A DNA stretch of 64,000 nucleotides from Microbacteriaceae bacterium (GCA_019638805.1 JAHBTA010000002.1:620001-684000), one strand, 5' to 3'. Positions 43,783-54,228 are shown, numbered from the stretch's first letter. The notes: generated by a model from the sequence alone, not told the origin. Made by a program: numbers and translations.

Positions 43783-44526
43783 ATGGCGATCACCTTCACC
43801 TACGTCGGGGGGCCGACCGGCGTGCTCGAGTACGGGGGCCTGCGGTTCCTCATCGACCCGACCTTCGACGAGCCGCGCAGCTACGAGGATCCGGGGTCGA
43901 CCCCGCTGGTCAAGACCCGCGGTCCGGCGTTCGCGGCCGATGCGATCGGGAGCATCGACGTCGTGCTCGCCTCGCACCACGAGCACCCCGACAACCTGGA
44001 CATCGCGGGCAAGGACCTCGCGATGGCGGCGCCCCTCGTACTGAGCACGCCCGAGGCCGCAGCCGATCTGGGCGGCCTGGTCGTCGGGCTCGCGCCGTGG
44101 CAGACGCACGCCGTGGGTCCGGTGACGGTCACGGGCACGCCCGCGCTGCACGGCCCGCCCGGATCCGAGGAGTGGGTCGGCCCGGTCACGGGCTACCTGC
44201 TCAAGGCGGCGGGCGAGCCGAGCGTCTACGTGAGCGGCGACAACGCGTCGCTCGACCTGGTCCGCGAGATCGCCGCGCGGCACGCGCCGGTCGGCATCGC
44301 CGTGCTGTTCGCCGGCGCGGCACGCGTGCCCGCGATCGACGCCCCGCTCACGCTGACCTCGACGGATGCCGCGGAGGCCGCCCGCATCCTGGGCGTCACG
44401 CAGGTGGTCGGCGTGCACTGCGAGGACTGGGGGCATTTCAGCGAGAGCCGTGCGGACCTGGAGGCCGCCTTCGCGGGCACCGGTCTGCTCGTCGACACCC
44501 CGCGCGGCGTGACGGTCACCCTGTAG
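43783..44526 (+). CDS. MBL-fold metallo-hydrolase family protein
   Basis: 247 residues. UlaG-like beta-lactamase fold: ITFTYVGGPTGVLEYGGLRFLIDPTF, the metal-site motif VLASHHEHPDNLD, HAVGPVTVTGTPALHGP, VYVSGDNAS and HCEDWGHFSE. The canonical HxHxDH appears as SHHEHPDN, so the Asp/His pair is altered, and metal binding may differ from standard members. Small-molecule hydrolase or phosphodiesterase; substrate unknown. Confidence 0.85.
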   Translation: MAITFTYVGGPTGVLEYGGLRFLIDPTFDEPRSYEDPGSTPLVKTRGPAFAADAIGSIDVVLASHHEHPDNLDIAGKDLAMAAPLVLSTPEAAADLGGLVVGLAPWQTHAVGPVTVTGTPALHGPPGSEEWVGPVTGYLLKAAGEPSVYVSGDNASLDLVREIAARHAPVGIAVLFAGAARVPAIDAPLTLTSTDAAEAARILGVTQVVGVHCEDWGHFSESRADLEAAFAGTGLLVDTPRGVTVTL

Positions 44527-44543
44527 GGGCCCCCTTCGCCGAG

Positions 44544-44603
44544 CGAGTACGTTCGCGTCAGGCGAGCACGCCAGGACACCCTCGGTTGTCGCGAACGTGC
44601 TCG
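44544..44603. terminator. Long-armed inverted repeat between two convergent genes
   Basis: CGAGTACGTTCGCG (44544-44557) and CGCGAACGTGCTCG (44590-44603) are complementary at 13 of 14 positions around a 32-base spacer. It lies in the 94-base gap between convergent genes. Terminator by position; the arms are less GC-rich than the other hairpins in the window. Confidence 0.45.
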
Positions 44604-44620
44604 GGTAGCGGCAGGCGCGG

Positions 44621-45989
<1,369 letters not shown>

Positions 45990-46131
45990 ATCATTGACGC
46001 TTGGATTGGCTTCCACGACCTGTCCACACTTCGACTCTCGTTCGCCCGTCACCCCCTGTCGGTGTGTAGGTATCGACTCGTGCGCTACCGCGACAGGTGA
46101 TCTCTGTGGGCGAGTGGCTGTCCACCTCGGC

Positions 46132-46175
46132 TTGACAACACGCACGCTCATGCGTAACGTGCAACCAAATGGTTG
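46132..46175 (+). promoter_or_regulatory. Consensus promoter and operator of the ArsR gene, probable leaderless mRNA
   Basis: TTGACA (46132-46137), 17-base spacer and TAACGT (46155-46160) place the transcription start within a base or two of the ATG at 46169, so the message would lack a leader. No ribosome site precedes the ATG. The perfect palindrome CAACCA-AA-TGGTTG (46162-46175) spans the start codon and is a likely ArsR operator. Confidence 0.7.
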
Positions 46176-46504
46176 TAGAAACTGAGCTCAGCGACGCGGA
46201 AGTGGACCGCATCTTCCACGCGCTCGCCGACGCGACCCGCCGCGACATCCTGCGCCGGACGGCGCTGGGCGATGCCTCGGTGAGTCGGCTCGCCGAGGCG
46301 TACGACATGTCGTTCGCGGCCGTGCAGAAGCATGTCGCCGTCCTGGAGGGAGCCGGCCTCGTGACCAAGAGCCCCCGGGGGCGGGAGCGCCTGGTGCGTG
46401 CCGACCCCGCCACCATCGCCCGCGCCCAGCGCCTGCTCGACGCCTACGCCGACCTCTGGCGAAGCCGCATCGACCGACTCGACGAGCTGCTCGCCGAGAG
46501 CTGA
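46169..46504 (+). CDS. ArsR-family transcriptional regulator
   Basis: 111 residues. Winged helix with DRIFHALADATRRDILRR, SVSRLAEAYDMSFAAVQKHVAVLEGAGLV and RGRERLV. It lacks the metal-binding cysteines of the metal-sensing members and has the shape of the group (SdpR-like) that accompanies AHSA1 proteins. Its own palindrome at the start suggests autorepression. Followed after 30 bases by the double SRPBCC gene. Confidence 0.92.
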   Translation: MVVETELSDAEVDRIFHALADATRRDILRRTALGDASVSRLAEAYDMSFAAVQKHVAVLEGAGLVTKSPRGRERLVRADPATIARAQRLLDAYADLWRSRIDRLDELLAES

Positions 46505-46534
46505 CCGCCCACACCACCGAACAAGGAGCACGCC

Positions 46535-47518
46535 ATGCCCGTGACATCCGTCACCACCGATCCCGAGGCTCTCACGATGACGCTCGTCGGGGACTTCCCC
46601 GTCCCGGTCGAGCGGCTGTGGACCGCCTTCGCCGACCCGCGCCAGCTCGAGCGCTTCTGGGGCCCTCCTGGCTACCCGGCGACGTTCGACACCTACGACT
46701 TCCGCCCCGGCGGCATCGCGCACTACTGGATGACCTCGCCCGAGGGCGAGCGGTTCTACGGCCGCTGGGACTTCGAGGCGATCGAGGAGCCGCACCGCAT
46801 CGTCGTTCGCGACTCGTTCGCGGACGCGAAGGGCGAGATCGACGACTCGGTGCCGACGGGACGCATGACGTTCGAGTTCGAGGCCACTGACGCCGGGTCG
46901 CGCTTCACCGCGGTCTCGGCATCCCCCACCGCGGAAGCGCTCGAGCAGGTGCTCGCCATGGGACAGGCCGAGGGGATGCGGCAGGCGATCGACCAGCTCG
47001 ACATGGTGCTCGCCGACCTGCGCGAGTACGCCCTCGGCAAGGGCACGGTCACGACCTTGCTCGACGACACGCACGTGCGCATCACGCGCGCGTTCGAGGC
47101 GCCGCGGCACCTGCTGTGGCGGGCGCACACGGAACCCGAGCTCATGAAGCGGTGGCTGCTGGGGCCCGACGGGTGGGAGATGACCGTCTGCGAGAACGAC
47201 CTCGTGGTCGGGGGCGCCTACCGCAATGCGTGGGAGCCGATCGGCGACACGAAGGGCGAGCCGTTCGGCTTCGAGGGCGAGAACCTCGTCGTCGACCCCG
47301 AGCGCCGCATGGTCACGACCGAGCGCATGACGGGGGCGCCGTTCCCTGCGAACATCAACGACCTGACCTTTGACGAGGTCGACGGCGTCACGCTCATGAC
47401 CCTGCTCATCACCTACCCGGACAAGGAGCAGCGGGACATGATTCTCGCCGCCGGCATGACCGACGGCATGGAGACCAGTTACCTGCGGCTCGAGAAGGAG
47501 ATCCTCTCGGTCGCCTGA
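46535..47518 (+). CDS. Double AHSA1/SRPBCC protein
   Basis: 327 residues: two AHSA1-like domains in tandem (about 1-155 and 165-327). Each has the start motif (FPVPVERLWTAFADPRQLERFWGPPG and FEAPRHLLWRAHTEPELMKRWLLGPDG) and ends in a long helix, with DGMETSYLRLEKEIL in the second copy. AAGGAG sits six bases before the ATG. Typical partner of an ArsR gene; most relatives have one domain, so this is a fusion or duplication. Ligand unknown. Confidence 0.88.
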   Translation: MPVTSVTTDPEALTMTLVGDFPVPVERLWTAFADPRQLERFWGPPGYPATFDTYDFRPGGIAHYWMTSPEGERFYGRWDFEAIEEPHRIVVRDSFADAKGEIDDSVPTGRMTFEFEATDAGSRFTAVSASPTAEALEQVLAMGQAEGMRQAIDQLDMVLADLREYALGKGTVTTLLDDTHVRITRAFEAPRHLLWRAHTEPELMKRWLLGPDGWEMTVCENDLVVGGAYRNAWEPIGDTKGEPFGFEGENLVVDPERRMVTTERMTGAPFPANINDLTFDEVDGVTLMTLLITYPDKEQRDMILAAGMTDGMETSYLRLEKEILSVA

Positions 47519-47537
47519 CGCCTAGGCTGGAGGGCTC

Positions 47538-50500
47538 ATGTCCGCCCTTCCGCCCATCGTCTACCCTCCCGAGCTGCCGGTCAGCGCGGCTCGGGAGCAA
47601 CTGGCGCGCATCATCCGCGAGAACCAGGTGGTCATCGTGGCGGGCGAGACCGGTTCGGGCAAGACCACCCAGCTGCCCAAGATCTGCCTCGAACTCGGGC
47701 GGGAGCGCATCGGGCACACCCAGCCGCGACGCATCGCCGCGCGCAGTGTGGCCGAGCGCATCGCGCAGGAGCTCGGGGTCGAGCTGGGCGGCCTGGTCGG
47801 CTACCAGGTGCGGTTCGACGACCGCAGCCGGGCCGAGACGCGCATCAAGCTCATGACCGACGGCGTCCTCCTGGCCGAGCTGCACCGCGACCGGGACCTC
47901 CGCCGCTACGACACGATCATCATCGACGAGGCGCACGAGCGCTCCCTCACGATCGACTTCCTGCTCGGATACCTGAAGCAGCTGCTCCCCCGGCGCCCCG
48001 ACCTCAAGGTCATCGTGACCTCCGCGACGATCGACCCGGAGAGCTTCGCGCGGCACTTCGCCGACACCTCGGGCGAGGCCGCCCCCATCGTGGAGGTCAG
48101 CGGCCGCACCTACCCCGTCGAGCTCCGGTATCGCCCCCTGGCCCCCGAGGGCCGATCGCCGTCGGAAATTCAGGAGACTCCGGGTGACTCGGTCGAGGAT
48201 GCCGCAACCTCGGCCGACCAGGGCCCGAGTCTCCTGAATTTCCGACGCGGGTCGGCGGGGGGTGACGGTGAGGTCGATGTGCTGGAGGGCATCACCGCGG
48301 CGCTCGACGAGCTCGAGCGCGAAGAGCCCGGGGATGTGCTGGTCTTCCTCTCCGGGGAGGCCGAGATCCGCGACGCGCAGGACGCGCTCTCCTCCCGGCC
48401 GGGGGCGGAGGTGGTACCCCTTTACGGGAGATTGAGCGCCGCGGACCAGCATCGGGTGTTCGAGACGAAACGCAAGCCAGGCATCCGTCGTCGCATCGTT
48501 CTCGCGACCAACGTCGCCGAGACGAGCCTCACCGTGCCCGGAATCAAGTACGTCGTCGACGCCGGCACGGCCCGCATCTCCCGCTACAGTTCCCGCGCCA
48601 AGGTGCAGCGCCTCCCCATCGAGGCCATCAGCCAGGCCAGCGCCAACCAGCGCTCCGGCCGCGCCGGCCGCACGAGCGACGGCATCGCGATCCGGCTCTA
48701 CTCCGAGGAGGACTTCGCCCGCCGGCCCGAGTTCACCGACCCCGAGATCCTCCGCACCAACCTGGCGGCCGTCATCCTGCAGATGATGGCGATCGGGTTG
48801 GGCGACATCGAGGGCTTCCCGTTCCTGCAGCCACCCGACCGCCGCGGCATCCAGGACGGCCTCGACCTGCTGCGCGAACTCGGCGCGATCGCCCGCGACC
48901 GGGTCTCGGGCGGCGATCGCATCACGAAGATCGGCCGGGAACTCGCGACCCTGCCGGTCGACCCGCGTTTCGGGCGGATGCTGGTGGAAGCCAGGCGCAC
49001 GGGTGTCGTTCGCGAGGTGGTCGCCATCGTCGCCGGGCTGAGCATCCAGGACCCGCGCGAGCGACCGCTCGACAAGCGGCCGCAGGCCGATCAGGCGCAC
49101 GCGCGCTTCACCGATCCGACGAGCGACTTCCTCGCCCTGCTCAACCTCTGGAACCACCTCGAGGAGAGGCAGAAGGAGCTGTCGTCGAGCGCGTTCCGGC
49201 GGATGTGCACGGCCGAGTTCGTGAACTACCTCCGGGTGCGCGAATGGCAGGACCTCTATCGGCAGATCCTGCGGGCCGGGGGCCTCAAGGCCGGAGCCCC
49301 GCGCATCGATGCCGACGGCATCCACAAGGCGCTGCTATCGGGGCTGCTGTCGCGCATCGGGCTGCGCGATGAACGCGCGCCGGGGCTGAAAGCGGGGGCC
49401 GCCTCTGGCCGCCGCCGCGACGCCGACACCGACGCCCGTCCCGGGCGCCGGGAATACCTAGGGGCGCGGGGCGCCCGGTTCGCGATCTTCCCCGGTTCGG
49501 GTCTGGCGAAGAAGGCACCGCCCGCCGTCATGGCGGCGGAGCTGGTCGAGACGAGCCGGCTCTTCGCGCGCACCGTCGCATCCATCGACCCGGCCTGGGC
49601 CGAGGTGCTCGCGGGCGACCTGGTGAAGCGCAGCTACGGCGAGCCGCGCTGGGAGAAGAAGCAGGGCTCGGCCGTCGCCGACGAGAAGGTCACGCTCTAC
49701 GGGGTGCCCATCGTGCCCAAGCGCCGCGTGCAGCTCGGCCGCATCGACCCGGAGCAGGCGCGCGAGCTGTTCATCCGGCACGCGCTGGTCGACGGCGACT
49801 GGCCGTACGCGATCGACAGGAACCCGCTGTACGCCTTCGTCCGGCGCAACCGCGAGCTGCGCGCCGAACTCGGCGAGGTGGAGGAGCGGACCAGGCGGCG
49901 CGACATCCTCGTCGACGACGAGGCGGTGGTCGAGTTCTACGACCGCCGGTTGCCCGCCCAGGTGACCGATGTGCGCGCCTTCGAGCGGTGGGCGAAGGAC
50001 GCCGGGCCCGAGGCGCTCGTCATGACTCGATCGGATCTGCTCGACGATGCGGACCTGGACGGGCTCGGAACCCGCGAGGAGGACTACCCGGCCGAATGGG
50101 TGCAGGGCGACCAGCGGCTGCGGCTGAGCTACCGCTTCGAGCCCGGCGCGGACGACGACGGCGTCACGGTCGAGATCCCGCTCGCGCTGCTGCCGCGCGT
50201 CGAGCCCGAGCCGTTCACCTGGCTCGTGCCCGGGCTGCGCGACGACCTCGTGACGGCGCTGCTCAAGGCCCTGCCCAAGCCGATCCGCAAGAACGTGGTG
50301 CCGGCCGCCGACTGGGCGCGCCGACTGCGGCCCGCGGCCGAGGAGCTGCGCGAGGGGAGCGTGCAGTCCGCGCTCGCCGAGGCGATCCGCGCGCAGACCC
50401 ACACCCCCACGACCCCCGAGGACTTCGACCTCGGCCGGGTACCCCCGCACCTGCGCATGACCTTCGCCGCGGTCGACGGCCGCGGCAAGCGGCTCGGCAC

Positions 50501-51485
50501 GTCGAAGGACCTCGCCGACCTGCAGAGCCGGTTCGCCGAGCGATCCCGCACGAGCGTCGCGAAGGCGACCGCGGCATCCGGCCCCGACCGATCGCTCGAG
50601 CGCGCCGGCATCACGTCGTGGGACCTCGGCGACCTGCCCGAGGCGGTCGAGGGCCGGGCGGACCGCGGCACGGTGCGCGGGTACCCGGCCCTAGTCGACG
50701 ACGCGCGATCGGGCGGGGGCGGAGGGTCCCCCGCCGGGACTGGCAGCGTCTCGGTGCGGGTCTTCGCCACCGCGGCCGATCAGACGCGCGAGCACCGGCA
50801 CGGAGTGCGCCGACTGCTCGCCCTCATGGTCCCGAGCCCGCTCGGCTACGTCGACGAGCACCTGACGCAGACCGAGAAGCTCGTCCTGGCCGCGAGCCCG
50901 TACCGCTCGACGGCCGCGCTGCTCGACGACGCGCTGCTGGCCGTGCTCGACGAGGCGATCGGCGAGTCCGCGCCGTTCACGCGCGCCGGGTTCGAGGCGC
51001 TGCGCGAGCGCGCCTCGGCGGGTCTCATGGATGCGCTGTTCGGCCTGGTCGCGGACGTCGCGAAAGTGCTCGCCGCCGCGCGCGACGCCGATCGGACGAT
51101 CTCGGCCGCATCGTCGATGGCGTTCCTGTCTCCGCTCGGGGACGCCCGCGCGCAGCTCGACGCGCTGGTGTTCCCGGGATTCGTCCGCATCACCGGGATG
51201 CCGCGGATGCGAAGGCTGCCGGTGTATCTCGGCGGCATCGTGCACCGGGTGCAGCGGCTGCCGGACAACCCCGGGCGCGACCGCCAGTGGCAGACCGAGG
51301 TCGAGCAGGCGACGGCGCTCTACCGCGAGGCGGGCGGCGTGCTCCCGCTGGCCTCGGACACCGAACTGCGGCTCGCCGAGGTGCGCTGGATGCTCGAGGA
51401 GCTGCGGCTCTCGCTCTTCGCGCAGCATCTCGGGGCCGCGGGACCGGTCAGCGTGCAGCGCATCCGCAAGGCGCTCGCGGCCTGA
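47538..51485 (+). CDS. hrpA: ATP-dependent RNA helicase HrpA
   Basis: 1315 residues, DEAH family. Walker A AGETGSGKTTQLPK, DEAH in IIIDEAHERSLTIDFLLGYLKQL, motif III VTSATIDPESF, motif VI QRSGRAGRTSDG, then HA2, OB and a long C-terminal DUF3418 region (SNPLGY-like SPLGYVDEHL). In E. coli HrpA rescues stalled ribosomes and matures fimbrial mRNA. Between the two RecA domains (about residues 209-237) lies an in-frame insertion with perfect 21-base inverted ends. A second Gly/Ser-rich insertion is near residue 1055. Otherwise the length is normal. Confidence 0.94.
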   Translation: MSALPPIVYPPELPVSAAREQLARIIRENQVVIVAGETGSGKTTQLPKICLELGRERIGHTQPRRIAARSVAERIAQELGVELGGLVGYQVRFDDRSRAETRIKLMTDGVLLAELHRDRDLRRYDTIIIDEAHERSLTIDFLLGYLKQLLPRRPDLKVIVTSATIDPESFARHFADTSGEAAPIVEVSGRTYPVELRYRPLAPEGRSPSEIQETPGDSVEDAATSADQGPSLLNFRRGSAGGDGEVDVLEGITAALDELEREEPGDVLVFLSGEAEIRDAQDALSSRPGAEVVPLYGRLSAADQHRVFETKRKPGIRRRIVLATNVAETSLTVPGIKYVVDAGTARISRYSSRAKVQRLPIEAISQASANQRSGRAGRTSDGIAIRLYSEEDFARRPEFTDPEILRTNLAAVILQMMAIGLGDIEGFPFLQPPDRRGIQDGLDLLRELGAIARDRVSGGDRITKIGRELATLPVDPRFGRMLVEARRTGVVREVVAIVAGLSIQDPRERPLDKRPQADQAHARFTDPTSDFLALLNLWNHLEERQKELSSSAFRRMCTAEFVNYLRVREWQDLYRQILRAGGLKAGAPRIDADGIHKALLSGLLSRIGLRDERAPGLKAGAASGRRRDADTDARPGRREYLGARGARFAIFPGSGLAKKAPPAVMAAELVETSRLFARTVASIDPAWAEVLAGDLVKRSYGEPRWEKKQGSAVADEKVTLYGVPIVPKRRVQLGRIDPEQARELFIRHALVDGDWPYAIDRNPLYAFVRRNRELRAELGEVEERTRRRDILVDDEAVVEFYDRRLPAQVTDVRAFERWAKDAGPEALVMTRSDLLDDADLDGLGTREEDYPAEWVQGDQRLRLSYRFEPGADDDGVTVEIPLALLPRVEPEPFTWLVPGLRDDLVTALLKALPKPIRKNVVPAADWARRLRPAAEELREGSVQSALAEAIRAQTHTPTTPEDFDLGRVPPHLRMTFAAVDGRGKRLGTSKDLADLQSRFAERSRTSVAKATAASGPDRSLERAGITSWDLGDLPEAVEGRADRGTVRGYPALVDDARSGGGGGSPAGTGSVSVRVFATAADQTREHRHGVRRLLALMVPSPLGYVDEHLTQTEKLVLAASPYRSTAALLDDALLAVLDEAIGESAPFTRAGFEALRERASAGLMDALFGLVADVAKVLAAARDADRTISAASSMAFLSPLGDARAQLDALVFPGFVRITGMPRMRRLPVYLGGIVHRVQRLPDNPGRDRQWQTEVEQATALYREAGGVLPLASDTELRLAEVRWMLEELRLSLFAQHLGAAGPVSVQRIRKALAA
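48160..48247. repeat. Palindromic insertion inside hrpA
   Basis: Perfect 21-base inverted repeat, left arm 48160-48180 (core CGGAAATTCAGGAGACTC) and right arm 48227-48247, around a 46-base loop. The core is strikingly AT-richer than the gene. It is translated in frame as a short linker between the helicase domains (SEIQET ... SLLNFRR). Looks like a mobile palindromic element similar in style to Rickettsia palindromic elements. No second copy was seen in this window. Confidence 0.8.
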
Positions 51486-51532
51486 GCCGCGCCGGCGGGA
51501 AGCCCGGGCGCTCCCGGGTGGTTGTCACCGGT

Positions 51533-51874
51533 ATGAGCGATTCGTACTACGACCATTCCGACCGCGCGCACAACGCCGACTACAAGGCGCACACCCCCGA
51601 CGTGCTCGACGCCTGGCGGGCGTTCGACGCGACGGTGTTCGCGACGGAGGGGCGCGAGATCCCCGTGAAGTACCGGCAGCTGATGGCGCTTGCGGTCGCC
51701 CTGACGACCCAGTGCGTCTACTGCATCGAGTCGCACAGCCAGGCCGCCGTGAAGGCGGGGGCCTCGCAGACCGAGCTGGCCGAGACCGCGTGGGTCGCCA
51801 CGGCCATCCGCGCCGGGGGCGGCTTCGCGCACGGGCGGCTCGCCTTCAAGCTCGCGGGCGAGCACTCGCACTGA
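51533..51874 (+). CDS. Carboxymuconolactone decarboxylase / AhpD-like protein
   Basis: 113 residues. Conserved REIPVKYRQLMALAVALTTQCVYCIESHSQAA with the CxxC-x3-H peroxidase motif (CVYCIESH), then AETAWVATAIRAGGGFAHGR. AhpD-like proteins reduce peroxiredoxins or act as alkylhydroperoxidases; the redox Cys pair and His are present. The stop region is duplicated downstream. Confidence 0.9.
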   Translation: MSDSYYDHSDRAHNADYKAHTPDVLDAWRAFDATVFATEGREIPVKYRQLMALAVALTTQCVYCIESHSQAAVKAGASQTELAETAWVATAIRAGGGFAHGRLAFKLAGEHSH

Positions 51875-51901
51875 CGCCGAGGCGTCGACTCGCACTGACG
51901 C
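51864..51901. repeat. Direct repeat and hairpin over the 3' end of the AhpD-like gene
   Basis: actcgcactgacgc occurs at 51864-51877 (including the gene's stop) and again at 51888-51901. GACGCC-GA-GGCGTC (51873-51886) sits between the copies. The second copy repeats the final Ser-His-stop codons. Possible terminator and slippage footprint. Confidence 0.6.
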
Positions 51902-51952
51902 GGAGACCTCATTCTGCGAGTATTCACCTACACCCGAACCGAGGAGCACAGA

Positions 51953-52759
51953 ATGCAGATCAGGGACAAGGTCTTCGTCGTCACCGGCGGCGGCAACGGC
52001 ATGGGACGCGAGGTCGTGCTCGGCCTCCTGCAGCGCGGGGCACGCGTCGCCGCGCTCGACCTCAGCGAGGCCGGGCTCGCCGAGACCGCGCAGCTCGCGG
52101 GCGCCGACGCCGACCGGCTCACCACGCACGCCGTCAACGTCACCGACCGGAAGGCCGTGCTGGCCCTCCCCGCCGCGATCGAGAAGGCCCACGGGCAGGT
52201 CGACGGGCTCCTGAACGTGGCGGGCATCATCCAGCCGTTCGTCAAGATCCAGGACCTCGACTTCGACGTCATCGAGCGCGTCATGAACGTGAACTTCTGG
52301 GGGGTCGTCAACACGACCAAGGCCTTCCTGCCCACGCTGCTCAAGCGCCCCGAGGCCGCCCTGCTCAACGTGTCGAGCATGGGCGGGTTCCTGCCCGTCC
52401 CCGGCCAGGCCGCCTACGGCGCGAGCAAGGCCGCGGTCAAGCTGCTCACCGAGGCGCTCTACGCCGAGCTGCAGGGCACCCCGGTCGCGGTGACCGTGGT
52501 CTTCCCGGGCGGGGTCGGCACCAACATCACGGCGAACTCGGGCGTCGAGATCCCCAACATGGACCAGCTCACCTCGGGCAAGCAGCCCAAGACCACGAGC
52601 CCGGCCGACGCGGGGCGCCAGATCATCGAGGCGGTCGAGAAGGGCTCCTACCGCGTGCGCATCGGATCGGACGCCACGTTCATGGACCGCCTCTCGCGGC
52701 TCGCCCCGCGCCGGGCGACCCTGCTCATCGCCAACCAGATGAAGGCGCTGCTCGGCTAG
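51953..52759 (+). CDS. SDR-family oxidoreductase
   Basis: 268 residues. Classical short-chain dehydrogenase: VVTGGGNGMGREV (TGxxxGxG), NVAGI (NAG counterpart), catalytic Ser in NVSSMGGF, YGASKAA (YxxxK) and VFPGGVGTNI. NAD(P) alcohol or ketone dehydrogenase of unknown substrate. Strong GAGGAGC site precedes the ATG. Confidence 0.9.
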   Translation: MQIRDKVFVVTGGGNGMGREVVLGLLQRGARVAALDLSEAGLAETAQLAGADADRLTTHAVNVTDRKAVLALPAAIEKAHGQVDGLLNVAGIIQPFVKIQDLDFDVIERVMNVNFWGVVNTTKAFLPTLLKRPEAALLNVSSMGGFLPVPGQAAYGASKAAVKLLTEALYAELQGTPVAVTVVFPGGVGTNITANSGVEIPNMDQLTSGKQPKTTSPADAGRQIIEAVEKGSYRVRIGSDATFMDRLSRLAPRRATLLIANQMKALLG

Positions 52760-52768
52760 CGTGCCCCC

Positions 52769-53533
52769 ATGGCAGCCGACCTCCGCATCCCGCCTGAAGT
52801 CGCGGATCAGCTGCGGTACTACGTGTACGCGCTGCGGGACCCGCGGGACATGCAGGTCTTCTACGTCGGCAAGGGCGCAGGGTCGCGCATCGCCTCTCAT
52901 GTCATCGAGGCGGGGAAGGACCCAATCTCCGAGCGGGCGAAGCTGCGACGCATCCGTGAGATCGAGGCTCAGCGCCTCCAGGTCGACCTTCTGTTTCTGC
53001 GCACCGGCATCCGCGACGAGGAAACCGCCTACATCGTCGAGCAAGCTGTGATCGACGCGTTCGCGGCCGACCAGCACGAACTCACCAATCTCGTTCGTGG
53101 ACATCACTCGGGAACCGATGGCCTCGCGACCTTGCCCGTCGTGGTCGCCCGGCACCGTGCGGTCCCGTGCCCGGCCATCCCGGATCCGGTGATCATGGTC
53201 AAGATCCAGAAAGGATGGCGGTCGGACATGAACGACCACGAGATCTATGAGAAGACGCGAGGTCACTGGAAGGTGGGCCCGCGGGTGCGTTCGCACGCGA
53301 AGTACTGCCTGGGCATCGCTTACGGTGTGGTGCGCGGCGCGTACCGGATCGAACCCGGCAGCTGGTTCCCGTCGCAGATGCCCTGGGATCAGGGCCAGAA
53401 CCGCTGGGGCTTCGACGGCAGTCCCGCCCCGGAGCTGGCACACGTTCTCGGAACCGAGGTCCGCGAGGCGTTCCCGAATCAAGTGATGTACCGGCAGTTC
53501 ATGTCGGGCTACTCGCCCGGAGTAGGACCGTGA
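52769..53533 (+). CDS. GIY-YIG nuclease-domain protein
   Basis: 254 residues. N-terminal GIY-YIG domain of the LEM-3-like class: YVY (18-20) and FYVGKGAGSRIASH (31-44) with the Arg, then a conserved Glu in ETAYIVEQAVIDAF. The C-terminal half (EIYEKTRGHWKVGPRVR, YCLGIAYGVVRGAYRI) is an EVE-like or small-domain fold that often follows. Probably an endonuclease acting on structured DNA. Its stop overlaps the racemase GTG by four bases. Confidence 0.85.
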   Translation: MAADLRIPPEVADQLRYYVYALRDPRDMQVFYVGKGAGSRIASHVIEAGKDPISERAKLRRIREIEAQRLQVDLLFLRTGIRDEETAYIVEQAVIDAFAADQHELTNLVRGHHSGTDGLATLPVVVARHRAVPCPAIPDPVIMVKIQKGWRSDMNDHEIYEKTRGHWKVGPRVRSHAKYCLGIAYGVVRGAYRIEPGSWFPSQMPWDQGQNRWGFDGSPAPELAHVLGTEVREAFPNQVMYRQFMSGYSPGVGP

Positions 53534-54219
53534 AGACGATCGGCGTGCTCGGCGGGATGAGCTGGGAGTCGACCGCCCACTACTACCGCGTGCTCAATGA
53601 GGGAGTGCGCGACCGGGTGGGCGGGCTGCACTCGGCGCCGATTGTGCTGCACAGCGTCGACTTCGCGCCCATCGCCGAGCTGCAGACGGCGGATGACTGG
53701 GAGACCGCCGCGAACATCCTCGGTGGCGCGGCGCGCGGCCTCGCCTCCGCGGGGGCGGAGTTCCTCGTGATCGCGACCAACACCATGCACATCGTCGCGC
53801 CGCAGATCGGGGCCGCGGCCGGCATCCCGGTGCTGCACATCGCCGACCCGACCGCGGATGCCGCCCTCGCCGCCGGGATCGGCGCGGTCGGGCTGCTCGG
53901 CACGCGTTTCACGATGGAGAAGGGGTTCTACCGCGAGCGCCTCGAGGAGCGCGGACTCACGGTGCTGGTTCCCGGCGACGCCGACCGCGACACCGTGCAC
54001 CGCATCATCTACGACGAGCTGGTGCTCGGGGTGGTGAGCGAGGCGTCGCGCGAGCTTTACCGCGGGGTCATGCGGCGGATGGTCGAGCGCGGCGCCGAGG
54101 GCATCATCCTGGGCTGTACCGAGATCACGATGCTCGTCGGCGCCGCGGACGCGAGCGTCCCGCTGCTCGACACGACCGAACTGCACGCTGCCGCCGCGGT
54201 CGAACGCCTGCTGTCGTGA
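53530..54219 (+). CDS. Amino acid racemase, YgeA-like (Asp/Glu racemase family)
   Basis: 229 residues. N-terminal GVLGGMSWESTAHYYR, first catalytic position Thr83 in IATNTMH (not Cys as in aspartate racemase) and second Cys196 in LGCTEI. This Thr/Cys pair is the one found in E. coli YgeA, a broad-range homoserine/threonine racemase. PLP-independent. GTG start coupled to the GIY-YIG gene. Likely makes D-amino acids for cell wall or signalling. Confidence 0.9.
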   Translation: MKTIGVLGGMSWESTAHYYRVLNEGVRDRVGGLHSAPIVLHSVDFAPIAELQTADDWETAANILGGAARGLASAGAEFLVIATNTMHIVAPQIGAAAGIPVLHIADPTADAALAAGIGAVGLLGTRFTMEKGFYRERLEERGLTVLVPGDADRDTVHRIIYDELVLGVVSEASRELYRGVMRRMVERGAEGIILGCTEITMLVGAADASVPLLDTTELHAAAAVERLLS

Positions 54220-54228
54220 CGCGAATGA

